Part shown: positions 1 to 6,600 of the stretch, piece by piece
How positions within the stretch are numbered: the stretch's first letter is position 1
Layout: every line of letters starts with the position of its first letter
Assembly (NCBI GenBank): GCA_964347945.1
Contig: CAYGAW010000061.1
Location: 1-11,406, forward strand
Origin: CAYGAW01 sp964347945
Lineage (GTDB): Bacteria; Chloroflexota; Anaerolineae; UBA7937; B3-Chlor
Direction: 5' to 3'
DNA: 11,406 nucleotides
Program-made: the position numbers and the translations under genes
The notes under the pieces: model-generated
What the model was told of the DNA's origin: nothing
The model's database searches: none
The model's input: only the letters and a program-made list of their open reading frames with translations

Positions 1-39
1 CGCGGCTACTCAGGATGCGGAGCCTACTCAGCATGCTTC
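1..39 (+). repeat. Right-end fragment of the ~250 bp intergenic repeat
   Basis: The first ~39 bases carry the module GCGGCTACTCAGGATGCGG, then AGCCTACTCAGCATGCTT. This closely matches the last ~50 bases of the repeat copy ending near 8031, which also has GGAGCCTACTCAGGATGC and ACTCGGCATGCTT. It is therefore probably the right end of another copy that extends beyond the window edge, or a leftover end fragment. It lies 30 bases before a full copy, so the copies may be clustered here. No gene is seen in it. Confidence 0.55.
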
Positions 40-69
40 ACCAAGAACCCCTCTATCAGGGGCTAGACT

Positions 70-320
70 CAAGCATCCTGAGTAGCTGCCGAACCCAGTG
101 AAGCAGCATCCACCAAGCATCCTTGAGTAGCTGCCGAGCCCAGTGACGCAGCGTATCGAAGGATGCGGCTCAACAAACCCACCTGCCTTCTCCAGCCGCA
201 TGCTTCGATACGCCGCTTCCTCCTTCGACACGGCTCCTGCGCCCTTCGATGCTTCGACTGGGCTCAGCACAAGTACGCCGCTCCGCGGCTACTCAGGGTG
301 CGGAGCCTGCTCAAGATGTT
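70..320 (+). repeat. Full copy A of a ~250 bp structured intergenic repeat
   Basis: This segment aligns along most of its length with 7786-8031, in the same orientation. Parts in order: two direct copies of CAAGCATCCTGAGTAGCTGCC-like sequence starting at 70 and 114 (44 bp apart); an inverted repeat with arms 151-170 and 194-213 (19 of 20 positions pair, 23-base loop); then CGGCTCCTGCGCCCTTCGA; then GCGGCTACTCAGGGTGCGG near 294-312, roughly the reverse complement of the left-end unit. Copy A has ~28 bases (about 250-277, containing CTTCGACTGGGCTCAGCACA) that copy B lacks. The open reading frames across it are low-complexity by-products of the repeat and I do not call them genes. It could be a non-autonomous mobile element or a palindromic intergenic repeat. 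No transposase is present. Confidence 0.75.
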
Positions 321-368
321 TCGGCGGCGGATCTGAGGTCGTATTTCCACACCCTGTGCTGACTGAGT

Positions 369-397
369 TTGCCTTTGCCCTCGCAGTGGCCTAGAAT
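369..397 (+). promoter_or_regulatory. Candidate sigma-70-type promoter for hypE-hypD
   Basis: TTGCCT at 369-374 (4 of 6 matches to TTGACA) and TAGAAT at 392-397 (5 of 6 to TATAAT) are separated by exactly 17 bases. Transcription would start near 404, giving an untranslated leader of about 100 bases before the TTG start at 503. The site lies ~49 bases after repeat copy A. The rest of 398-502 shows no operator or riboswitch that I recognise. The call rests on motif match and position only. Confidence 0.45.
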
Positions 398-502
398 CGA
401 AATCACGACAAACCGTCCACATCCTGCCGCCCGAGACGACTCGCTACGGGGGAGGGAGCTGTTCCTGCGCAGCACCGAGGCTGGTCTGGGAGGGTAGCGA
501 CT

Positions 503-1408
503 TTGACCACAGGGACCATCTTCGACGTCAAGAGATTCTCGATTCACGACGGGCCGGGCATTCGCACCACCGTGTTCTTCAAAGGATGCCCTCTGACTTG
601 CTCGTGGTGTCACAATCCCGAGGGCCAGGCCACCGAACCGGAACTGATTTTCCGCGCCAACCGGTGCCTTCGCTGCGGTGCTTGCGTCTCGGTCTGTGAG
701 CAGGATGCGATTTCTACAGACGGAGACGTTCCAGTCACCGACCGTAGCAAATGCTCGCTCTGCGGGGCCTGTGTCGAGGCATGTTATGCTGAAGCCCGCG
801 AGATTGCTGGTCGGGAGGTAACGGTCGCGCAGGTGATGGCCGAGATCGAACGGGACATCCCCTTCTACGATCGGTCCGGGGGAGGGGTGACTATCTCCGG
901 TGGAGAGCCTCTGTTGCAGAAGGACTTCCTGCTTGCCCTCCTTCGGTCATGCAGGCAGGCAGAGATTCATACTGCCTTGGATACGTGCGGCCATTCGTCC
1001 TGGGAAACCCTGGATAGCGTCCGGGAATACGTGGACCTGTTTCTGTACGATCTCAAAGTGATGGACGATGCCAAGCATCGGAAGTTCACTGGAGCTTCAA
1101 GCGAACTGGCCCTGAACAATCTAGAGGCGCTTTCAGAGGAGGGGCACAACATCGTCGTTCGTGTGCCCATCATTCCAGGGATAAACGACGACGAGGAGAA
1201 CATTCGTGAGACGGGGGCTCTTGCTGCCCGTTTGAGGAGCCTAGAGCGCGTGGATCTCCTCCCCTATCACGACGCGGCTCTCCAGAAGTACGCCCGGTTC
1301 GACAAGCACTACGAACTACCTGAAACCCGTCCTCCGTCAGACGAGCACATGAACGACCTGGCGCGAACTCTGCGAGGATTCGGCCTGCAGGTGCAAATCG
1401 GAGGTTGA
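503..1408 (+). CDS. hypE: Glycyl radical enzyme activase (radical SAM), HypD-activating type
   Basis: This 301-residue radical SAM protein most likely activates the adjacent dehydratase: it cleaves S-adenosylmethionine reductively and abstracts a hydrogen from the partner's C-terminal glycine. The N-terminal GTIFDVKRFSIHDGPGIRTT is typical of pyruvate-formate-lyase-activase relatives. The radical SAM cluster motif CX3CX2C is C29, C33, C36. Two inserted ferredoxin-like 4Fe-4S motifs follow (C55, C58, C61, C65 and C84, C87, C90, C94), as in the long-form activases of dehydratase-class glycyl radical enzymes rather than PFL activase itself. SGGEP at 132-136 is the SAM-binding GGE motif. The start is TTG, chosen because GGGAGG at 488-493 sits 9 bases upstream, no ATG or GTG lies close upstream in frame, and homologues begin at this point. 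The stop is 4 bases before hypD. The activase role is secure; the exact partner is inferred from adjacency. Confidence 0.93.
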   Translation: MTTGTIFDVKRFSIHDGPGIRTTVFFKGCPLTCSWCHNPEGQATEPELIFRANRCLRCGACVSVCEQDAISTDGDVPVTDRSKCSLCGACVEACYAEAREIAGREVTVAQVMAEIERDIPFYDRSGGGVTISGGEPLLQKDFLLALLRSCRQAEIHTALDTCGHSSWETLDSVREYVDLFLYDLKVMDDAKHRKFTGASSELALNNLEALSEEGHNIVVRVPIIPGINDDEENIRETGALAARLRSLERVDLLPYHDAALQKYARFDKHYELPETRPPSDEHMNDLARTLRGFGLQVQIGG

Positions 1409-1412
1409 TGCC

Positions 1413-3779
1413 ATGTCCATGAGTGAACGAGTCGCCCGGCTACGGCAGCAGAGCCTCGACGCCGTTCCCACGTTGTCGACCGAACGTGCAGAGCTTATGA
1501 CCGAATTCTATAGAGAGGAGCTGGGACCAGTATCGGCGCCTGTCCGGCGGGCCCTGGCCTTCAAGTACTTGATGGAGCGCAAGGCCATCTGCATCAACGA
1601 CGGGGAGTTGATCGTCGGGGAAAAGGGCCCTGCGCCCAAGGAGGCCCCCACCTACCCCGAACTATGCTGCCATAGTCTGAAAGACCTGGACATCCTCAAC
1701 TCACGTGACAAGACCTCCTTCGCTGTCAGCCCGGAAGCCCGGCAACTGTACGAGGAGTCGATCATCCCCTTCTGGCAAGGTAAGTCCATGCGCGATCTTA
1801 TCTTCCGCGAGATGAACGACGACTGGAAGGCCGCGTATGAGTGTGGTGTGTTTACCGAGTTCATGGAGCAGCGCGCCCCGGGTCACACTGTTCTGGATGA
1901 CAAAATCTACCGCAAAGGATTCCTTCATTTCAAGCGAGACATGGAGCGCAGTTTGGAGAACCTGGACTATCTGAACGATCCGCAGGCTTACTCCAAGCAA
2001 GAGGAACTCAAAGCGATGCTCATCTGCGCCGACGCATTGATCCGCTTTGCAGGGCGCCATACGGAGGCGGCCCTGGAGTTGGCCCAGGAAGAAGAGGATC
2101 CTCATAGAAAGGCAGAACTGGAGCGCATTGCGCAGATTTGTTCATATGTCCCCGCTCACCCTCCCAGGGACTTCTGGGAGGCCTTGCAGTACTACTGGTT
2201 CGTGCATCTCGGTGTGACCACGGAATTGAACACCTGGGACTCGTTCAACCCAGGCCGCCTGGATCAGCACCTGTACCCGTTCTACAGCACGGGCCTGGAG
2301 AATGGCACCCTGGACCGCGAGGGAGCGGAAGAGTTGCTACAATGCTTCTGGGTCAAATTCAACAACCAGCCCGCCCCACCAAAAGTGGGTGTTACCGCTG
2401 CCGAGAGTGGTACGTACACAGATTTTGCACTCATCAACACCGGTGGGCTGAGAGAGGACGGGTCCGACGCTGTCAACGAACTCACGTATCTGATTCTTGA
2501 CGTGGTGGAGGAGATGCGCCTCGTGCAGCCCAGTTGCTGTGTGCAGGTCAGCAAGAAGAGCCCCGATAGATTCGTCAAGAGGGCTGCTCGCATCATTCGC
2601 ACGGGTTTTGGCCAACCCTCCGTGTTCAACACCGACGTCATCATGCAGGAGCTGATCAGGCAGGGCAAGTCCGTGGAAGACGCGCGAAATGGAGGGTCGA
2701 GCGGCTGTGTAGAAGTGGGCGCCTTTGGCAAAGAGTGCTACATCCTCACCGGATACCTCAATATGGTCAAGATCTTCGAACTCACCCTCAACAACGGTCT
2801 TGACACACGAACGGGTCGCAGGATTGGCTTGGAGACAGGCGATGCCACACAATTCGACTCTTTCGAGGAGCTGTTCGAGGCCTACGAGAAGCAACTGAAT
2901 CACTTCGTGGACGTCAAGGTGCGGGGCAACAACGTAGTGGAAAGGCTGTACGCCACCTATATGCCAGCGCCATTCCTTTCGCTGCTGATCGACGACTGCA
3001 TCGCCAACGGCAAAGACTATCACGACGGCGGCGCGCGGTACAACACGACGTACGTCCAGGGGGTGGGTCTGGGCACGCTTACCGATGCGGCCACTGCCAT
3101 CAAGTACCACGTCTTCGACGAAGGCACCCTGGGCATGGAAGCCTTGCTCACTCCCCTCAGACACAACTTCGAGGGCCACGAGAGGGAGCGCCAGTTGCTA
3201 CTGAACAAGACTCCCAGGTACGGCAACGATGACGACTATGCTGACGAGGTGATGGTCGCCCTCTTCGAGGCCTACTTCAAGGCAGTAGACGGCCGGCCAA
3301 ACACCAAGGGAGGATCCTACCACATCAATCTCCTCCCCACCACGGTCCACGTCTACTTTGGATCGGTCACCGGGGCCACGCCCGACGGGCGACGGGCATG
3401 GGAGCCGCTGTCCGAAGGGGTTTCACCTGTGCAGGGTGCAGACCGGCGAGGGCCAACGGCGGTTCTCAAGTCGGTGGCCAAGATGGACCATGCCCGTACG
3501 GGCGGTGCGCTGCTCAACCAGAAGTTCACGCCGCAGCTGCTACAGGATGAAGCGGGCCTGGACAACCTGGTTCACCTGATACGGACGTACTTCAAATTGG
3601 ACGGTCACCACGTACAATTCAACGTGGTGGATGCCGCTACGCTTCGCGCCGCTCAACAGCACCCCGAGCAATACCGGGACCTCATCGTGCGGGTCGCGGG
3701 CTACAGCGACTACTTCTGCGACCTCGCCCCGGTGCTACAAGACGAGATCATTTCGCGGACGGAGCACCAGGCCCTGTAA
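1413..3779 (+). CDS. hypD: Glycyl radical trans-4-hydroxy-L-proline dehydratase
   Basis: This 788-residue glycyl radical enzyme has an N-terminal PFL-like barrel and a C-terminal glycyl radical domain. The catalytic cysteine and base are C432 and E434 in SGCVEVGAF. The radical glycine is G763 in RVAGYSDYF. Residues I recall lining the Clostridioides difficile HypD site all recur with a constant offset of -2: F150, H158, D276, S332, F338, C432, E434, Y448, T643 and G763. Length also fits (about 789 there). HypD removes water from trans-4-hydroxy-L-proline to give (S)-1-pyrroline-5-carboxylate, which P5C reductase normally converts to proline in the cytoplasm. The enzyme is oxygen-sensitive, so an anaerobic lifestyle is implied. 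The ATG is preceded by GGAGGT at 1400-1405, which lies inside the last codons of hypE, so translation is probably coupled. A related cis-4-hydroxyproline or other GRE dehydratase is the main alternative. Confidence 0.88.
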   Translation: MSMSERVARLRQQSLDAVPTLSTERAELMTEFYREELGPVSAPVRRALAFKYLMERKAICINDGELIVGEKGPAPKEAPTYPELCCHSLKDLDILNSRDKTSFAVSPEARQLYEESIIPFWQGKSMRDLIFREMNDDWKAAYECGVFTEFMEQRAPGHTVLDDKIYRKGFLHFKRDMERSLENLDYLNDPQAYSKQEELKAMLICADALIRFAGRHTEAALELAQEEEDPHRKAELERIAQICSYVPAHPPRDFWEALQYYWFVHLGVTTELNTWDSFNPGRLDQHLYPFYSTGLENGTLDREGAEELLQCFWVKFNNQPAPPKVGVTAAESGTYTDFALINTGGLREDGSDAVNELTYLILDVVEEMRLVQPSCCVQVSKKSPDRFVKRAARIIRTGFGQPSVFNTDVIMQELIRQGKSVEDARNGGSSGCVEVGAFGKECYILTGYLNMVKIFELTLNNGLDTRTGRRIGLETGDATQFDSFEELFEAYEKQLNHFVDVKVRGNNVVERLYATYMPAPFLSLLIDDCIANGKDYHDGGARYNTTYVQGVGLGTLTDAATAIKYHVFDEGTLGMEALLTPLRHNFEGHERERQLLLNKTPRYGNDDDYADEVMVALFEAYFKAVDGRPNTKGGSYHINLLPTTVHVYFGSVTGATPDGRRAWEPLSEGVSPVQGADRRGPTAVLKSVAKMDHARTGGALLNQKFTPQLLQDEAGLDNLVHLIRTYFKLDGHHVQFNVVDAATLRAAQQHPEQYRDLIVRVAGYSDYFCDLAPVLQDEIISRTEHQAL

Positions 3780-3900
3780 GAAACCGGTCATACCGGGCGC
3801 CCTGAGCGTCGGTGTCGCTCCCCTGGCTCCAGCCACACCACGGTGAGATCTCCACGAAGGCAAGCATCTTCTCAGCGAACCGGTCTCGGCTGCCGGTACG

Positions 3901-4281
3901 TCACCGCACGGCAACGGCCTCTATCTCGACCAAGGCGCCTCTAGCCAGCGGACCGACCTCGACCGTGGAACGGGCAGGTGGATTCTCGCCGAAGAACTCG
4001 GAGTACACCGCATTCATTTCGGCGAAGTTCTTCATGTCCGTCAGGAACACGGTGGTCTTCACCACCTGATACAGAGAACTCCCCGCCTCTTCGAGAATGC
4101 TCTCCAGATTCCTGATCACCTGTCCTGTCTGCTCGGTGACGTCGTCGCCAACCAGTTCACCCGTCTCTGGGTCCAGGGCAATAGCACCGGCCGTGAAGAC
4201 CAGGTCTCCGGCGATCACCGCCTGAGAATAGGGGCCCACCGCAGCTGGTGCCCTGTCAGTCGAGACGATTAAACGATCCAT
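3901..4281 (-). CDS. ridA: RidA family reactive enamine/imine deaminase
   Basis: This 126-residue protein belongs to the RidA (YjgF/YER057c/UK114) family, whose trimers hydrolyse 2-aminoacrylate and 2-iminobutyrate to keto acids and ammonia in the cytoplasm. Family signatures include VGPYSQAV at 15-22, DPETGEL at 37-43, NLESIL at 58-63, PPARSTVEV at 101-109 and EIEAVAVR at the end. R104 matches the substrate carboxylate-binding arginine of active RidA (R105 in E. coli) and E119 its conserved glutamate. The frame could open at 4338 inside the upstream gene, but I place the start at 4281: AAGGAGG (4288-4294) is 6 bases before that ATG, and homologues start here; another ATG at 4287 is too close to the site. 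It lies 26 bases after the URO-D gene, so it is probably co-transcribed. A likely job is clearing products of the PLP lyase two genes upstream. Confidence 0.93.
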   Translation of the reverse strand: MDRLIVSTDRAPAAVGPYSQAVIAGDLVFTAGAIALDPETGELVGDDVTEQTGQVIRNLESILEEAGSSLYQVVKTTVFLTDMKNFAEMNAVYSEFFGENPPARSTVEVGPLARGALVEIEAVAVR

Positions 4282-4307
4282 AGCCATCCTCCTTGTCGAT
4301 AAGAATC

Positions 4308-5321
4308 TCACGCTGTTGAGCGAACCTCGCGGTACCAACCGATCTCGCCTGCGTAACGATACATCTCCACCACCGAGTCGAGGTTCATCCCCTTGAAGAC
4401 ACTGCTACAGGTCGAGAACATATACCCCCCGCCAGGCGCTCCCTGCTCCATGCAGCGCCTTACCTCCTGGCGGACTGCGTCCAGGTCAGACTGGCACAGT
4501 GGGGCGGGATCAGCGTTGCCAATCAGAACCAGGTCGTCGCCGAATTCCTGCTTGACCTGCCCCAGGTTTACCCCAGCGCCCGGCTCCAGGGAATGCACGC
4601 CTGCGAAACCGGCTTCGATGGCCATGGGCAACAAAGAGGTGATGTTACCATCGCTGTGCCAAATCACTGGCGCATCCAGCTCCTCGACTATCCGGCGATG
4701 GTGGGGTAGAACGAATTCGCGCCACTGCTGAGGCGAGATCATGGGTCCACCTCCGTGGGCTGCATCCTCCCCCAGGATCAAGACCTCCGCCCCCAGGCTG
4801 ACAGCCTCTTGGCACACAGCGATACACCATTCGGTGCGAACCTCCAGGAGCTGGTGAATGAACGCTTTTCTGGTCAGAAAGCTGAGAAAGAAGCGTTCCA
4901 TGCCCATGGACATATAGGCCGCTGTGAAAGGTGCAATGTGAGACCCGAACATGAAGCAGTGATCTGGATACAGTTCCCTCGCCTCCCTGCATCTGACAGG
5001 ATCGAAGTGCTTTTCCGCGTAGTCCAGGGGCGGGCTATATCGCTCGACATCTGCCTCCGTCTCCACAACGCCCCCCGCGTACCAGCCATTCTTCCAGATC
5101 CGTCCCCACTCGTCCACACCATCTCCCCAAGCGTTGCTCTCTGGCAGGTTCTGGTTGGGGAGCATGACGCAGTCCAGCCCGAGGTTGACGTGGGTCCTCT
5201 GTAGATCTCCGTCGCCGACCGTCGCCACCAGATCATCGTTGTCGATCCAGACCTCGAATCTGGGCACTCGATCCGGCTCTCGGTGTTCCAGCGCCGCGAA
5301 GACGCGCTCCTTAGGTTTCAT
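4308..5321 (-). CDS. URO-D superfamily protein (MtaA/CmuA-like), substrate unknown
   Basis: This 337-residue protein has the uroporphyrinogen decarboxylase barrel fold, shown by the N-terminal MKPKERVFAALEHREPDRVP signature and the barrel strands toward the C-terminus (ILGEDAAHGGGPMISP near 182-197, VIWHSDGNI at 219-227, GVHSLEPGAG at 241-250, LIGNADP at 266-272). The superfamily includes true uroporphyrinogen decarboxylases and cobamide:thiol methyltransferases. Zinc methyltransferases of the MtaA type use His-X-Cys plus a late Cys; here the positions read H222-S-D224 with C305 in FSTCSS, so the first cysteine is replaced by aspartate. It is unlikely to be the heme enzyme: the start signature is the MtaA-like one and no other heme genes are nearby. 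No corrinoid protein is in the window. GAGGTT lies about 10 bases before the ATG. It sits 57 bases after the PLP lyase and 26 before ridA, so operon membership is likely. Its substrate is unknown. Confidence 0.8.
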   Translation of the reverse strand: MKPKERVFAALEHREPDRVPRFEVWIDNDDLVATVGDGDLQRTHVNLGLDCVMLPNQNLPESNAWGDGVDEWGRIWKNGWYAGGVVETEADVERYSPPLDYAEKHFDPVRCREARELYPDHCFMFGSHIAPFTAAYMSMGMERFFLSFLTRKAFIHQLLEVRTEWCIAVCQEAVSLGAEVLILGEDAAHGGGPMISPQQWREFVLPHHRRIVEELDAPVIWHSDGNITSLLPMAIEAGFAGVHSLEPGAGVNLGQVKQEFGDDLVLIGNADPAPLCQSDLDAVRQEVRRCMEQGAPGGGYMFSTCSSVFKGMNLDSVVEMYRYAGEIGWYREVRSTA

Positions 5322-5378
5322 TCGCGGAGAACCTCATCCTGTTTGACCTCCACTATCCAGTGCCGAAGTTTGCCCTGG

Positions 5379-6374
5379 CTATCTTCCGGGGCGTGGTCCC
5401 TGGCTACCTTGGGCGATTTCCAGCAGAGCTTCCGAATCCACGTTGCCCCCACTGACCACCACCACGACGTTGCGCCCGACTTCCTTCAGCTTGCCGTGGA
5501 GAAGGGCTGCGATGCCCACGGCGCCTCCGCCCTCAACCACCAGGTGAAGCTCCTCCAGGGCAAAAGCCATTGCTGCGGCAATCTCCTCGTCTGAGACCAA
5601 CACGAAGTCATCGACGAACTTCTGAGACAACCGAAACGTGTACTGGTTATCCTGCCCGATGCCACCAACGAGGGCATCGGCAAGGGTGTCCTCCTCAGGC
5701 ATTCGCACCGGTCTGCCGGCTTTCAGACTATGGTACATGACGGGAGCACGATCCATCGAAACGCCTATCAGCCGAGCATCCGCCCTAGCAGATTTCAGAG
5801 CCAAGCCGATGCCCGATATCAACCCGCCTCCACCCACCGGCACCAGGACAGTGTCCACCTCGGGCAGGTCCTCCAGTATCTCCATGCCGATAGTGCCCTG
5901 CCCCGCGATGACGAAGGGGTCGTCGTACGGATTCACCATGGTCAGGCCTCTCTCCCTCGCCAGTCGAGGCGCCGAGTCCTCGGCCTCGTCATAGGTCGTG
6001 CCGCAAACCGCCACCTCGGCGCCCAGGCGCCAGATGGCCTCCACCTTGTTCCTGGGAACCCCCTCTGGGATGCAGATTGTGGCGCTGATGTCCAATCTCT
6101 GGGCTACATAGGAGACCGCGCGGCCATGGTTCCCGGTGGAGACAGTGATCACCCCTCGTTCCTTCTCCTTGGCCGTGAGGGTGACCATCCTGTTGGCCGC
6201 GCCCCGGACCTTGAAGGAGCCCGTCTCCTGCAAGCTCTCCAGCTTCAGATAGACGGACGCTTCGACCGTGTCCGACAAAGCTTGGGATCTGATCAACGGA
6301 GTTCTCGTGGCCAGGGGCTTGATCCTCTGGCTGGCCAAGTGGACGTCGCGCTCTGTCACACCGCGGTCAAACAT
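5379..6374 (-). CDS. Threonine-dehydratase-like PLP lyase (EutB-like, no ACT domain)
   Basis: This 331-residue fold-type II PLP enzyme belongs to the serine/threonine dehydratase family. ETGSFKVRGA carries the Schiff-base lysine K55. STGNHGRAV at 79-87 is the substrate/phosphate loop, VGGGGLISG at 180-188 the glycine loop that binds PLP phosphate, and SGGNVD near the C-terminus the conserved cofactor-ring segment. The protein ends there without an ACT regulatory domain, so it is the short catabolic form. Patterns such as ETGSFKVRGAANR, IAGQGTIGMEILEDLPEVDT and the ALVGGIG segment resemble hydroxyectoine-utilisation dehydratases (EutB), threonine dehydratase and serine racemase; no other ectoine genes are present. 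Expected chemistry is removal of water and ammonia from a beta-hydroxy amino acid through an enamine. I prefer the ATG at 6374, with GGGGAG just upstream, over a GTG at 6386 with no ribosome site. RidA three genes along fits the enamine product. Confidence 0.85.
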   Translation of the reverse strand: MFDRGVTERDVHLASQRIKPLATRTPLIRSQALSDTVEASVYLKLESLQETGSFKVRGAANRMVTLTAKEKERGVITVSTGNHGRAVSYVAQRLDISATICIPEGVPRNKVEAIWRLGAEVAVCGTTYDEAEDSAPRLARERGLTMVNPYDDPFVIAGQGTIGMEILEDLPEVDTVLVPVGGGGLISGIGLALKSARADARLIGVSMDRAPVMYHSLKAGRPVRMPEEDTLADALVGGIGQDNQYTFRLSQKFVDDFVLVSDEEIAAAMAFALEELHLVVEGGGAVGIAALLHGKLKEVGRNVVVVVSGGNVDSEALLEIAQGSQGPRPGR

Positions 6375-6411
6375 AGGTCTCCCCACTGCATGACTGGGAT
6401 AGCGCCCCGCT

Positions 6412-6452
6412 TGTCACCCCCACCCCAGCACTGTCCCCTTGAGGGGGTGGGA
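6412..6452. repeat. G/C-strand hairpin with CCCCTTGAGGGG core
   Basis: Arms CCCACCCC (6419-6426) and GGGGTGGG (6444-6451) form an 8-bp stem, and a competing inner palindrome CCCCTTGAGGGG lies at 6435-6446. The wording (CACCCCCACCCC...CCTTGAGGGGG) resembles a palindromic intergenic repeat that I know to be common across unrelated bacterial genomes. It sits ~40 bases upstream of the PLP lyase start. No T-run follows on either strand, so it is not a classic terminator. Confidence 0.45.
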
Positions 6453-6560
6453 GATGGCTCGCCTACCTTGACGCAAGGACCTAGGGGCGAGTCGATCGAC
6501 CAGGTCTCACTTCATCCACGCCCAACTTGTCCCAGCCGCCCAACCAGGGAATAGGTGGTT

Positions 6561-6578
6561 CCCCTCCCTTGAGGGGAG
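6561..6578. repeat. Second CCCTTGAGGGG palindrome
   Basis: CTCCC (6564-6568) and GGGAG (6574-6578) pair around a short TTGA-type loop, repeating the core of the hairpin near 6435. It lies 23 bases past the aminotransferase stop codon. With the other hairpin it brackets the 226-base gap between the two genes (6375-6600), which otherwise shows no gene and no convincing promoter. It could slow or process the transcript, but there is no U-tract for a standard terminator. Confidence 0.35.
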
Positions 6579-6600
6579 CATGACAACCATCGGGCAGGCC

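Noticed and set aside
70..320. CRISPR array at the left-end repeats
   Set aside because: Only two direct units are 44 bp apart, the intervening sequence is also shared with the second copy, and no cas gene is present.
28..394. Open frames of 80-83 codons on both strands at the left edge
   Set aside because: They lie within the intergenic repeat, have skewed Ser/Gly/Cys composition, and a similar frame recurs in repeat copy B (around 7858-8055), so they are by-products of repeat sequence rather than genes.
2337..3179. 280-codon minus-strand open frame inside hypD
   Set aside because: It is fully antisense to a well-supported enzyme, has no ribosome site or family signature, and reflects high-GC codon bias.
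3780..3900. Possible bidirectional terminator between the convergent units
   Set aside because: Small stems exist (CCGGT-CAT-ACCGG near 3784-3796, GAGCG/CGCTC near 3805-3821), but neither is followed by a T-run on either strand, so I do not call a terminator.
5379..6374. Hydroxyectoine degradation operon suggested by the EutB-like lyase
   Set aside because: The expected partners (EutA, EutC cyclodeaminase-like, DoeA/DoeB) are absent, so similarity to EutB is taken only as family resemblance.
5730..6554. 274-codon plus-strand frame opposite the PLP lyase
   Set aside because: It is antisense to a gene with all PLP motifs intact and shows no recognisable domain.
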